From contig NZ_JAVAMB010000010.1 in assembly GCF_030730925.1 (NCBI RefSeq), positions 62,001 to 126,000 of the forward strand: a stretch of 64,000 bases of DNA, in the 5' to 3' direction. The stretch comes from Flavobacterium sp. DG2-3 (GTDB taxonomy: Bacteria; Bacteroidota; Bacteroidia; Flavobacteriales; Flavobacteriaceae). The translations under genes and the position numbers were made by a program. Positions 1 through 7,348 of the stretch are shown piece after piece. Position 1 is the first letter of the stretch, and each line of letters opens with the position of its first letter. The notes under the pieces were generated by a model. The model searched no databases and was not told the DNA's origin. It saw nothing but the letters and a program-made list of their open reading frames with translations.

Positions 1-21
1 GAATTTAGAATTAAATTTTTT

Positions 22-129
22 TTACCAGCACATACACATCATAAATGAAGCAGTATTCACAGTTGTGAATTTGTTATTATAGTTTTGCAAAAGATTTTTT
101 CCACCTGATTTACTAGAAGGTACTTTCAT
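22..129 (-). CDS. Met/Cys-rich leader peptide (35 aa)
   Basis: A 35-residue frame runs from the ATG at 129 to the TAA at 22-24. It begins MKVPSSKSGG and ends with MMCMCW just before the stop, so the last six codons are Met, Met, Cys, Met, Cys, Trp. It lies 91 nt downstream of an Rrf2-family regulator gene and has its own perfect -7 box (TATATTTG, minus strand, 169-176). Rrf2 proteins such as CymR control sulfur metabolism in other bacteria. I infer a leader peptide whose translation senses sulfur amino acid supply for an operon starting left of position 1 on the same strand. The product would be too short and too rich in rare residues at its end to be an obvious enzyme. The downstream genes and any terminator are outside the window, so the role is not proven. 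Confidence 0.6.
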   Translation of the reverse strand: MKVPSSKSGGKNLLQNYNNKFTTVNTASFMMCMCW

Positions 130-168
130 GAGTTAAAATTTTGTAAATGATTAGTTAATTATTTTTGG

Positions 169-176
169 CAAATATA
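169..176 (-). promoter_or_regulatory. -7 promoter box of the leader ORF
   Basis: TATATTTG on the minus strand matches the Bacteroidota -7 consensus TAnnTTTG exactly. It lies 40 nt before the leader ATG, giving an expected transcript start near 162. I do not see a clear -33 TTTG at the right spacing. Confidence 0.5.
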
Positions 177-220
177 TATAATTAATTCTATCGATTTACT
201 AGGATTTAGAAAATATTTTT

Positions 221-634
221 TTATTTCTTCACTAATGAAGCAATTGTAATACCTTCCATAGCCTTCAAAGTTTTATCTCTAATCAGCATTAAACCGTGAC
301 GCAGACTGCATTCGTCCTCGGTTTTGCAATCAGAGCAAGGCTCGTAAAAATTTAGAGAAGCACATGGCAAAAGTGCAATTGCACCGTCAAATAATCTGTG
401 AATTTCTGCCAATGTAATGTCATTTTTAGATTTTATCAGGTAGTATCCGCCAAATTTTCCCTGCTTACTGCTTACAAAACGACCGCGTTTCAGATCTAAT
501 AAAATCTGTTCCAAAAACTTTTTAGGAATATTAGCGCCATCCGCAATTTCTACTGTTCTAGAAATGTGATTTTCGTCTTGTTCTGCTAAATAAAGTAAGG
601 CCTTAAGGGCATATTTTGCTTTATGTGATAACAT
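221..634 (-). CDS. Rrf2 family transcriptional regulator
   Basis: The 137-residue protein opens with the Rrf2 signature (MLSHKAKYALKALLYLA) and a winged helix-turn-helix (residues about 1-80, including IPKKFLEQILLDLKR and KQGKFGGYYL). Residues about 91-112 hold four cysteines (LPC, EPC, SDC, DEC), the region where Rrf2 members such as IscR bind an Fe-S cluster or sense redox or sulfur state. Length is normal for the family. It is followed on the same strand by a Met/Cys-rich leader ORF, which points to control of sulfur assimilation or cysteine synthesis genes beyond the window edge; that link is inference. A -7 box (TATCTTTG, 692-699) lies upstream, so the gene probably has its own promoter separate from the TPM/LemA genes. 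Confidence 0.9.
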   Translation of the reverse strand: MLSHKAKYALKALLYLAEQDENHISRTVEIADGANIPKKFLEQILLDLKRGRFVSSKQGKFGGYYLIKSKNDITLAEIHRLFDGAIALLPCASLNFYEPCSDCKTEDECSLRHGLMLIRDKTLKAMEGITIASLVKK

Positions 635-691
635 CTATTTTTTAATTATGAATTATAAATTATGAATTAAATTTTGAATTTAAAATATCTT

Positions 692-699
692 CAAAGATA
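692..699 (-). promoter_or_regulatory. -7 promoter box of the Rrf2 gene
   Basis: TATCTTTG on the minus strand fits TAnnTTTG and lies 57 nt before the Rrf2 start. A TTTG 15 nt further upstream could act as a close-spaced -33 box. The surrounding intergenic DNA is made of AT-rich repeats such as AATTATGAATTATAAATTAT. Confidence 0.4.
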
Positions 700-743
700 A
701 CTTGAAACTTTAAACAAAACTTAAAACATGAAACAAAATTTAA

Positions 744-1586
744 TTACCAGCCTCCGCTAGATCCTCCGCCAGAGAAACCTCCACCGCCAAATCCGCCGCC
801 GAAGCCACCGCCACCGCCGAAACCGCCTCCAGAAGATCCGCCACCGAATCCTCCAAATCCGCCGCCTCCACCGCTTCTTCCAAGATTACTTAGAATGATG
901 ACATCGAGCAGGCTAGGGCCACCGCCGCCATTGTTGCCAGAATTTCCTCCACCGCCTCGTTTATTTCGAGAAAGTAGAATTAAAACAATTACAACAATTA
1001 CGATAAAAGGAAGAATAGGAAAGTCTTGTCCTTTATTGGTTGTTTTGCGTTCGCCTTTAAATTTTCCTTTAAAAACATCAATAATAGCATCAGTTCCTTT
1101 GTCAAGACCGTTGTAAAAACTTCCCGCCTTGAATTCTGGTATTATAATATTTCTAATAATAGTTCCACCAATACCTGCCGTTAAACGATCTTCAAGACCG
1201 TAACCTGGATTGATGGCAATTTTCTTTTCATTTTTAGCTAAAAGAATTACAACGCCATTATCGTCTTCTTTTGTTCCTCCAATTCCCCAAGTTTGTCCCC
1301 ATTTTGTTGCCAGTTGGCTTACATCTTCTCCTTTTAAACTTTCAATAGTAATTACCACAATTTGAGTAGTTGTAGAATCGGAGTAGCGAACTAGTTTTTC
1401 TTCTAATTGTGCTTTTTCTGTTGAACTTAAAATGTTGGCATAATCATAAACAGAAGTCTGAAAACTTGGTTTTGGCGGAATCTCAAATTGCGCAAAAATA
1501 GCATTGCTGATAAATAATGCGATAAACAAAAAAGTAATCTGAAAAATTCTATTGGAATTTGTGATTTTGTTTTTAGAAATTTTCAT
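744..1586 (-). CDS. TPM domain protein with Gly-rich C-terminus
   Basis: The 280-residue protein has a signal peptide (residues 1-33, ending NAIFAQ), a TPM domain (about 40-175, with VYDYANILSS, TTQIVVITIESL and WGIGGTKEDDNGVVILLA), one membrane helix (about 190-206, PFIVIVVIVLILL) and a very Gly-rich tail of about 60 residues ending SGGGSSGGW. This is the YgcG-type architecture: an exported TPM domain held in the membrane with a low-complexity cytoplasmic tail. TPM proteins are linked to photosystem repair in plants, and their role in bacteria is poorly known. It is the last gene of the LemA-TPM-TPM run, 3 nt after the second TPM gene, so the genes are probably co-transcribed and act at the cell envelope. 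Confidence 0.88.
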   Translation of the reverse strand: MKISKNKITNSNRIFQITFLFIALFISNAIFAQFEIPPKPSFQTSVYDYANILSSTEKAQLEEKLVRYSDSTTTQIVVITIESLKGEDVSQLATKWGQTWGIGGTKEDDNGVVILLAKNEKKIAINPGYGLEDRLTAGIGGTIIRNIIIPEFKAGSFYNGLDKGTDAIIDVFKGKFKGERKTTNKGQDFPILPFIVIVVIVLILLSRNKRGGGGNSGNNGGGGPSLLDVIILSNLGRSGGGGGFGGFGGGSSGGGFGGGGGFGGGFGGGGFSGGGSSGGW

Positions 1587-1589
1587 TAT

Positions 1590-2027
1590 TTATCCTTTTG
1601 AGATTTCGTTAGATAATTCGTTTACATCATCTTCCTGAGAAGGAAAATATTTTTTAAGCTGTGTACCGGCATTTAAGATGCCCTCAACAATTCCTTGTTT
1701 AAAGTTTCCAGCTTTAAAGTGGTTGGTCATAATGTCTTTGGTACAATCCCAAAAATCATTGGCTACCAAATCATTAATTCCTTTGTCTCCACAAATTACA
1801 AAGTTTTTGTCGTCAACTGCAAAATAGAGCAATACGCCATTTTTTAGTTTCGTTTCGTCCATTCGCAATTCATGAAAAACTTCTAAAGCCCTGTCAAAAT
1901 GGACTTTAGAAGTTGTTTTTTCTATATGAACTCTAATTTCGCCAGAAGTATTATTTTCGGCCATGCGAATAGCTTCAACAATTTCTTGCTCTTCTTCTTT
2001 GGTTAAAAAATCTTCTACTTTTGACAT
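1590..2027 (-). CDS. TPM domain protein, soluble form
   Basis: The 145-residue protein is almost entirely a TPM domain. Features include FLTKEEEQEIVEAIRMAE, TSGEIRVHIE, LKNGVLLYFAVDDKNFVICGD and the family's C-terminal helix. I see no signal peptide or membrane segment, so it should be cytoplasmic, unlike the exported paralogue directly downstream (3-nt gap). Tandem TPM genes after lemA are a recurrent arrangement in Bacteroidota. Function is unknown; the context suggests the pair acts with LemA on the envelope. The ATG at 2027 is the first in frame and matches the usual start of this short form. Confidence 0.87.
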   Translation of the reverse strand: MSKVEDFLTKEEEQEIVEAIRMAENNTSGEIRVHIEKTTSKVHFDRALEVFHELRMDETKLKNGVLLYFAVDDKNFVICGDKGINDLVANDFWDCTKDIMTNHFKAGNFKQGIVEGILNAGTQLKKYFPSQEDDVNELSNEISKG

Positions 2028-2096
2028 TTGGGTAATTTTAGAGTTTAGATTGTAGATTTTAGATTTAACGTAAACACTAAATCTGAAATGCTTATT

Positions 2097-2681
2097 TTAG
2101 AATTTTACTTCAACAGGTTTGTCTGCTCCAGTCGATGCTTCAAAGTATGGTTTTTCTTTGTATTCGCTCAAGAACCAGTTGTTCGGGATTTTCAATACAT
2201 ATCCGTTATAGACTTGTACAGCTTCGTTAAAACGAGTTCTAGCAGTTAAAATCTGGTTTTCAGTACTTGCCAATTCGTCTTGTAATTTCAAGAAGTTTTC
2301 GTTTGCTTTTAAAGTTGGATATTGCTCAACGGAAACCAATAATCTTGATAAAGATGAACTTACTCCGCTTTGCGCTTGGTTAAATGCTGCTAATTGTTCT
2401 GGAGTTACATTACTTGGATCAATAGTTACCGAAGTAGCTTTTGCACGAGCTTCGATTACTGCCGTTAAAGTTCCTTTTTCAAAATCTGCAGCACCTTTTA
2501 CAGTGTTTACTAAATTCCCGATAAGATCATTACGTCTTTGGTAAGCCGTTTGAACATTTCCCCATTCTTTATTTACAGCTTGGCTGTGTTGCAAAGCAGT
2601 ATTTTTAATACCAATCGACCAAAATGCGATAATAGCAATAAGTGCTACAATAATTCCTACAGGGATTAACCACTTTTTCAT
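2097..2681 (-). CDS. lemA: LemA family protein
   Basis: The 194-residue protein starts with an N-terminal membrane helix (residues about 4-24, WLIPVGIIVALIAIIAFWSIG), followed by the helical LemA body. Family marks are VNKEWGNVQTAYQRRNDLIGNLV, a helix with E-A-R-A-K-A, and the end motif FNEAVQVYNGYVLKIPNNWF, close to the usual FNxxVxxYNxxIxxFP. Length is typical. LemA proteins sit in the membrane with a large helical domain outside; their biochemical role is not settled. It is followed by the two TPM genes and preceded 33 nt upstream by a merR-type gene, all on the same strand. Confidence 0.93.
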   Translation of the reverse strand: MKKWLIPVGIIVALIAIIAFWSIGIKNTALQHSQAVNKEWGNVQTAYQRRNDLIGNLVNTVKGAADFEKGTLTAVIEARAKATSVTIDPSNVTPEQLAAFNQAQSGVSSSLSRLLVSVEQYPTLKANENFLKLQDELASTENQILTARTRFNEAVQVYNGYVLKIPNNWFLSEYKEKPYFEASTGADKPVEVKF

Positions 2682-2714
2682 ATTTGTTTAATTTAGGTTT
2701 ATTTCAATTTTTAA

Positions 2715-3047
2715 TTACAATTCGTTTTTGATGTCGTTCAGTTGCGTTTTTATCGACTCTAATTTACGTATTATTTCGAATTTATCTAACGTTTTCTTCT
2801 GACCTTCTTTTAAGTGTATTTTGGCACCATCCAACGTAAATCCTCTTTCTTTTACTAAGTGATAGATTAATTGAAGATTGGTAATATCTTCTGGTGTGAA
2901 CATTCTATTTCCCTTTGCATTTTTCTTAGGTTTCAGAATATCAAATTCGCTGTCCCAAAATCGTATCAAAGAAGCATTGACATTAAAAGCTTTGGCAACT
3001 TCGCCAATACTGTAATATCTTTTGTCTTTAGAAAGTTCAATATGCAT
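2715..3047 (-). CDS. MerR family transcriptional regulator
   Basis: The 110-residue protein has the MerR winged helix-turn-helix (YYSIGEVAKAFNVNASLIRFWDSEFDILKPKKNAKGNRMFTPEDI broken into two helices and a wing, residues about 10-60). A short dimerisation coiled coil follows (KFEIIRKLESIKTQLNDI, 89-106). There is no effector domain or metal-binding cysteine, so no inducer can be named. Short MerR proteins beside lemA and M23 peptidase genes are common in Flavobacteria. A -7 box and a perfect 7-bp dyad lie directly upstream (3072-3096), which suggests the gene has its own, possibly self-controlled, promoter. Confidence 0.9.
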   Translation of the reverse strand: MHIELSKDKRYYSIGEVAKAFNVNASLIRFWDSEFDILKPKKNAKGNRMFTPEDITNLQLIYHLVKERGFTLDGAKIHLKEGQKKTLDKFEIIRKLESIKTQLNDIKNEL

Positions 3048-3071
3048 GGTTCGTTTTTTTCTATTTTATTT

Positions 3072-3096
3072 CAAAAATAGTATTTTTTGTACTATT
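3072..3096 (-). promoter_or_regulatory. merR promoter with dyad operator
   Basis: On the minus strand TATTTTTG (3072-3079) is a perfect -7 box 25 nt before the merR start. Next to it, 3076-3096 is a dyad with 7-bp arms AATAGTA and TACTATT separated by 7 nt. MerR proteins classically bind dyads between the two promoter boxes, and this dyad begins inside the -7 box and extends into the spacer. The binding claim is inference. Confidence 0.4.
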
Positions 3097-4072
3097 AATC
3101 TAATGATTGGTTTTCTTGGTTTGCCATTTGTGAAATTGCCACATATTCTACAGCCGAAATATTTCCGTAATAAAAATTCAGCGGATTTACCACTTTTCCG
3201 TCTTTATGCACTTCATAATGACAATGCGGACCTTCAGATCTTCCTGTACTTCCGACATAACCAATAACATCGCCGCGTTTTACCCGCTGTCCCAGACGGC
3301 AGTTGTATTTGCTTAAATGTGCATACAAACTTTCATATCCAAAACCGTGCCTGATCACAACATGATTTCCGTATCCAGAAGCAGTGTTGTCTGCTCTTTC
3401 TACAACGCCATCTCCTGTTGCGTAAATTGGAGCGCCTGTATTTGCGGTGAAATCCATTCCGTTGTGCATTTTTCGCACTTTCGTGAAAGGATCAATTCGG
3501 TATCCAAAACCTGACGCAACACGTTTTAAATTTTCATTTCGAACAGGCTGAATGGCAGGAATTGCCAATAATAAGTTTTCTTTAGCTCCAGCTAATTTTA
3601 AAATTTCATCCAAAGATTTGGATTGAATGGCCAATTGCTTCGAAAGCTTATCGATTCTTTTTGTGGTATTTAGAACCAATTGCGAGTTATTATATCCTTC
3701 TAAAATTTTATATCTATCAGAATTTTTAAAACCTGCTTTTCGAATAGAATCTGGAATTTCGGCTTTATTAAAATAAATGCGGTAAATATTATTGTCACGT
3801 TCTTCTAAAGCATCTGCAGCTTCATCAATTTCGTCTAATTTTTTATTCAAAATAGCATATTGCAGTTTTAAATTTTCAATCTCTCGGGCTTGCAAACGAT
3901 CTTTGGGAGTTTCGAAATAAGGAGTGTTTATTAAAAGGACAAAAACTAAAAAACCAAATAGTGCCGAAGCGACTAAAAACAGGAATGCGTAACCGATTTT
4001 TATTCTTTTTCTGGTTTTTATTTTCGTATAAGCCAGATTTTCTGAGTCGTAATAATATTTTACTTTCGCCAT
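3095..4072 (-). CDS. M23 family metallopeptidase, membrane-anchored
   Basis: The 325-residue protein has a cytoplasmic basic N-terminus, one membrane helix (about 26-49), a coiled-coil stretch (about 62-160, with IENLKLQYAILNKKLDEIDE) and a C-terminal LytM/M23 domain (about 185-300). Zinc ligands are visible: MHNGMD (H-x3-D) and the closing H-x-H in EGPHCHYE, with GYESLYAHLS between them. M23 enzymes cut peptidoglycan cross-links, and the topology puts the domain in the periplasm. All ligands are intact, so an active enzyme is likely. It stands first on the minus strand, 47 nt before the merR gene, and is divergent from alaS. Likely role: cell wall remodelling, perhaps linked with the LemA/TPM proteins. 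Confidence 0.92.
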   Translation of the reverse strand: MAKVKYYYDSENLAYTKIKTRKRIKIGYAFLFLVASALFGFLVFVLLINTPYFETPKDRLQAREIENLKLQYAILNKKLDEIDEAADALEERDNNIYRIYFNKAEIPDSIRKAGFKNSDRYKILEGYNNSQLVLNTTKRIDKLSKQLAIQSKSLDEILKLAGAKENLLLAIPAIQPVRNENLKRVASGFGYRIDPFTKVRKMHNGMDFTANTGAPIYATGDGVVERADNTASGYGNHVVIRHGFGYESLYAHLSKYNCRLGQRVKRGDVIGYVGSTGRSEGPHCHYEVHKDGKVVNPLNFYYGNISAVEYVAISQMANQENQSLD

Positions 4073-4170
4073 ATTTTAAAATACGCTATTTTTGCAGCTT
4101 GTAAAATAACTTAGACGAACAATATTGCAAAATGTTGCAGTCATGAAGGCTTTTTACAAGAAGATAGGTT

Positions 4171-4198
4171 AATTATATAATTGGGGTAATTATATAAT
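4171..4198. repeat. Two copies of an 11-nt palindromic box
   Basis: AATTATATAAT occurs at 4171-4181 and again at 4188-4198, so the copies start 17 nt apart with GGGG in the gap. Each copy is nearly self-complementary. They lie in the divergent 268-nt gap between the M23 peptidase gene and alaS and could be an operator or simply AT-rich repeat sequence. Confidence 0.35.
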
Positions 4199-4295
4199 GC
4201 GCAAAATAAGGAATTTATTGTTTTAAACGATTAGTTTTTTATTATCGATTTCGAAATTAACGCATTATCAAATTCACAGATTATCTAATTGTCTA

Positions 4296-4337
4296 ATTAT
4301 CAAATTGACACATTAAACAGACACATTTTCTAATTAA
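4296..4337. repeat. AT-rich intergenic repeat (CACATTTTCTAATTAA family)
   Basis: The stretch just before the alaS start ends in ACACATTTTCTAATTAA. Closely similar text occurs at 30291-30331 and 30508-30548. This is one of several short dispersed repeats between genes of this genome. It directly abuts the alaS start codon. Confidence 0.5.
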
Positions 4338-4340
4338 AAT

Positions 4341-6971
4341 ATGAAATCACAAGACGTACGTAAACAATTTTTAGATTTTTTTGAGAGTAAAGGGCATACA
4401 ATTGTTCCATCGGCTCCTATTGTCCTTAAAGACGACCCAACCTTAATGTTCAATAACTCGGGAATGGCCCAGTTTAAAGAATTTTTCTTAGGGAACGGAA
4501 CTCCAAAAAGTCCAAGAATAGCCGATACGCAAAAATGTCTTCGTGTTTCAGGAAAACATAATGACCTTGAAGAAGTAGGTATTGATACTTATCATCATAC
4601 CATGTTCGAAATGTTAGGAAACTGGTCTTTTGGAGATTACTTCAAAAAGGAGGCAATCAACTGGGCTTGGGAATTATTGACTGAGGTTTATAAAATACCA
4701 AAAGAAAATCTTTACGTTTCTGTTTTTGAAGGAAGTAAGGAAGATAATGTTCCGTTTGATCAAGAAGCTTGGGATATCTGGAAAACATTAATCGATGAAG
4801 ACCGAATTATTTTAGGAAATAAAAAAGATAATTTTTGGGAAATGGGAGATCAAGGGCCATGCGGACCTTGTTCTGAAATTCATGTGGATTTACGTTCTGC
4901 AGAAGAAAAAGCTCAGGTTTCTGGAAAAAGTTTAGTGAATAATGATCACCCGCAAGTAGTTGAAATCTGGAATAATGTATTCATGGAATTCAACCGTAAA
5001 GCGGATGGTTCTCTAGAAAAACTTCCTGCACAACACGTAGATACCGGAATGGGATTTGAGCGTTTGTGTATGGCATTACAAGGAAAAACATCAAATTATG
5101 ATACCGATGTTTTCATGCCTTTGATTAGAGAAATCGAAACGATTACTGGAGCTCAATATACAGTTAAAGCTTCAAACGAGGCAGAAGAAAAAGTAAACAT
5201 TGCGATTCGCGTAGTAGCAGATCACGTTCGTGCGGTTGCTTTTGCTATTGCTGACGGTCAGTTGCCTTCTAACACAGGAGCAGGATATGTAATTCGTAGA
5301 ATTTTACGTCGTGCAATTCGTTACGGATTTACTTTCTTAGGAACTAAAGAACCGTTTATTTTTAAATTGGTTGAAACGCTAAGCGAGCAAATGGGAGATT
5401 CTTTCCCAGAAATCAGAACGCAAAAAGCACTTTGTTCGAATGTAATTCGTGAAGAAGAAAACTCTTTCCTAAAAACATTAGATCAAGGATTGATTCTTTT
5501 AGATGCTGTAATTTTAAATAATACTGGCGATACAATCGATGGTAAAAAAGCTTTCGAATTGTATGATACCTACGGATTCCCAATCGATTTAACGGCTTTG
5601 ATTCTTTCTGAAAAAGGATTAAAATTGGATGAAGCTGGTTTCCAAGAGCAATTACAATTACAAAAAGAAAGATCTCGTGCAGCTTCTAAAGTAACTGCTG
5701 GAGACTGGAATGTAATCGTAGAAGATGATATTCAGGAATTTGTTGGTTATGACAGATTATCACAACAAGTTAAGATTACAAAATACCGTAGAGTTGAAAG
5801 TGCAAAAGATGGAGAAATTTTCCAATTAGTTTTCAATGCAACTCCATTTTACGGAGAGAGCGGAGGACAAACTGGAGATAAAGGATATTTAGAAGCGCAA
5901 AACGGAGATATTATTTACATCATTGACACTAAGAAAGAAAATAACCAAACGATACATTTGGCGAAATCATTGCCAGAGAATCTTACAGGAACTTTTAATG
6001 CTGTTGTTGATGCCATTCAAAGAGCTAAAACTTCTTCAAATCACTCGGCTACGCACTTGTTGCACCAAGCTTTACGTAAGATTTTAGGAACTCATATTGA
6101 GCAAAAAGGTTCGATGGTTCGTAACGCTTCATTGCGTTTTGACTTTTCACACTTTGCAAAAGTTACGGATGAAGAATTACTAGAGGTGGAAAACTTTGTA
6201 AACGCAAGGATTCGTGAAAGTTTACCATTAATCGAAAAAAGAGCAATTCCGAAAGAGCAGGCTCTTGAAGATGGAGCAATTGCTTTGTTTGGTGAAAAAT
6301 ACGGAGATTTAGTTCGTACGATTAAATTTGGTGATTCTGTCGAATTATGCGGAGGAACACACGTTGCCAATACATCTGATATCTGGCACTTTAAAATCGT
6401 TTCTGAAGGAGCTGTTGCAGCTGGAATTAGAAGAATTGAAGCGATTACAAGCGAAGCGGCAAAAGAATATTTTGAGTCTCAAGCGCTTTCTTTTGGCGAA
6501 ATTAAAGAAGCGCTTAAAAATGCTCCGGATCCTGTAAAAGCGATTCACGCATTGCAAGACGAGAATGCTCAGTTGAAAAAACAATTGGAAGCTTTGTTAA
6601 AAGATAAAGCCAAAAATATGAAAGCTGACTTAGCTAAAGAATTACAAGAAATTAACGGAGTTCAGTTTTTAGCAAAACAAGTTGATTTAAACCCTGAAGG
6701 CGCAAAAGATTTAGCTTACGAATTAGGAAACGCATACAACAATCTATTTGTAGTTTTCGGAACGGTTAACGACGGAAAACCAATGTTGACTTGTTATGTT
6801 TCTAAAGAAATTGTTGCAACCAAAAATCTAAACGCAGGACAAGTAGTTCGCGAATTGGGTAAATACATTCAAGGAGGCGGAGGAGGTCAGCCTTTCTTCG
6901 CAACTGCAGGAGGTAAAAACGCTGAGGGAATTGCTGAGGCACTTTCTAAAGCTGCCGATTTTGTTAAATAA
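4341..6971 (+). CDS. alaS: Alanine--tRNA ligase
   Basis: The 876-residue protein is full length for AlaRS. The class II catalytic core fills about residues 1-240 ([65 protein letters not shown]). A tRNA-recognition helical domain follows. The editing domain shows the zinc motifs [11 protein letters not shown] (about 567) and CGGTH (about 670). The C-terminal domain carries [22 protein letters not shown]. The enzyme charges tRNA-Ala and clears mischarged Ser and Gly. It stands alone, divergent from the M23 gene, and is followed by a strong terminator. Confidence 0.98.
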   Translation: MKSQDVRKQFLDFFESKGHTIVPSAPIVLKDDPTLMFNNSGMAQFKEFFLGNGTPKSPRIADTQKCLRVSGKHNDLEEVGIDTYHHTMFEMLGNWSFGDYFKKEAINWAWELLTEVYKIPKENLYVSVFEGSKEDNVPFDQEAWDIWKTLIDEDRIILGNKKDNFWEMGDQGPCGPCSEIHVDLRSAEEKAQVSGKSLVNNDHPQVVEIWNNVFMEFNRKADGSLEKLPAQHVDTGMGFERLCMALQGKTSNYDTDVFMPLIREIETITGAQYTVKASNEAEEKVNIAIRVVADHVRAVAFAIADGQLPSNTGAGYVIRRILRRAIRYGFTFLGTKEPFIFKLVETLSEQMGDSFPEIRTQKALCSNVIREEENSFLKTLDQGLILLDAVILNNTGDTIDGKKAFELYDTYGFPIDLTALILSEKGLKLDEAGFQEQLQLQKERSRAASKVTAGDWNVIVEDDIQEFVGYDRLSQQVKITKYRRVESAKDGEIFQLVFNATPFYGESGGQTGDKGYLEAQNGDIIYIIDTKKENNQTIHLAKSLPENLTGTFNAVVDAIQRAKTSSNHSATHLLHQALRKILGTHIEQKGSMVRNASLRFDFSHFAKVTDEELLEVENFVNARIRESLPLIEKRAIPKEQALEDGAIALFGEKYGDLVRTIKFGDSVELCGGTHVANTSDIWHFKIVSEGAVAAGIRRIEAITSEAAKEYFESQALSFGEIKEALKNAPDPVKAIHALQDENAQLKKQLEALLKDKAKNMKADLAKELQEINGVQFLAKQVDLNPEGAKDLAYELGNAYNNLFVVFGTVNDGKPMLTCYVSKEIVATKNLNAGQVVRELGKYIQGGGGGQPFFATAGGKNAEGIAEALSKAADFVK

Positions 6972-7022
6972 AAAAAAGAAGCTAAGATACTAAGGTTCTA
7001 AGTTTTTTTATAATTCAAAAAT

Positions 7023-7060
7023 AAACCCGACAGATTTTAAAAAATCTGTCGGGTTTTGTT
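7023..7060 (+). terminator. Terminator of alaS
   Basis: A perfect 16-bp stem (AAACCCGACAGATTTT at 7023-7038 with 7041-7056) has a 2-nt loop and is followed by TGTTTTTT. This is a strong intrinsic terminator on the plus strand, about 50 nt after the alaS stop. Confidence 0.85.
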
Positions 7061-7074
7061 TTTTCCTCATTTTA

Positions 7075-7174
7075 TGTCATTTCGACGAAGGAGAAATCTT
7101 CGCGAGAAACTCGCCAAAGATTTGACATGCTTTACGGAGCTACTTACGAAGATTTCTCCTTTGTCGAAATGACA
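7075..7174. repeat. Palindromic dispersed element, family A copy 1
   Basis: The arms 7075-7102 (TGTCATTTCGACGAAGGAGA...) and 7147-7174 are inverted repeats matching at 27 of 28 positions, with a 44-nt centre. A second copy with the same arms lies at 19866-19967. The short size, terminal inverted repeats and lack of coding make it a MITE- or REP-like element; TGTCATTTCGACGAAGGAGA-type repeats are widespread in Bacteroidota genomes. Confidence 0.85.
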
Positions 7175-7225
7175 AAACGATGCGTTTAAAAAAGATTTTT
7201 AAACAAAAAGTAAAGTCTATTTCAA

Positions 7226-7264
7226 AAAATAACCCGATAGATTAAAAATCTATCGGGTTATTTT
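7226..7264. terminator. Bidirectional terminator between alaS and the ABC gene
   Basis: A perfect 18-bp stem (AAAATAACCCGATAGATT at 7226-7243, partner 7247-7264) has T-rich or A-rich ends on both sides, so it can stop transcription from both strands. It lies 85 nt beyond the stop codon of the minus-strand ABC gene. Confidence 0.75.
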
Positions 7265-7348
7265 ATGTAGCCATTAATTAATCTTTTAATCAGTAGCAGA
7301 AAAACTTAGAAGCTTAGAACCTTAGCATCTTAGTAGCTTAAAAAAAAA

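Larger units (their letters stand above)
6979..7339. repeat. Nested inverted-repeat block between alaS and the ABC gene
   Basis: The outer arms are 6979-7003 (AAGCTAAGATACTAAGG...) and 7313-7339 (its reverse complement with a 3-nt insertion and one mismatch). Inside lie, in order, a 16-bp hairpin (7023-7056), a 100-nt palindromic element (7075-7174) and an 18-bp hairpin (7226-7264). The whole 377-nt gene-free gap is thus made of nested or adjacent inverted repeats. CTTAG-type repeats of this kind are dispersed in flavobacterial genomes. Confidence 0.7.

Noticed and set aside
895..1116. Pro-rich plus-strand frame opposite the Gly-rich TPM tail
   Set aside because: It is the antisense reading of Gly codons (GGX gives Pro-rich text) and has no promoter, signal or family feature.
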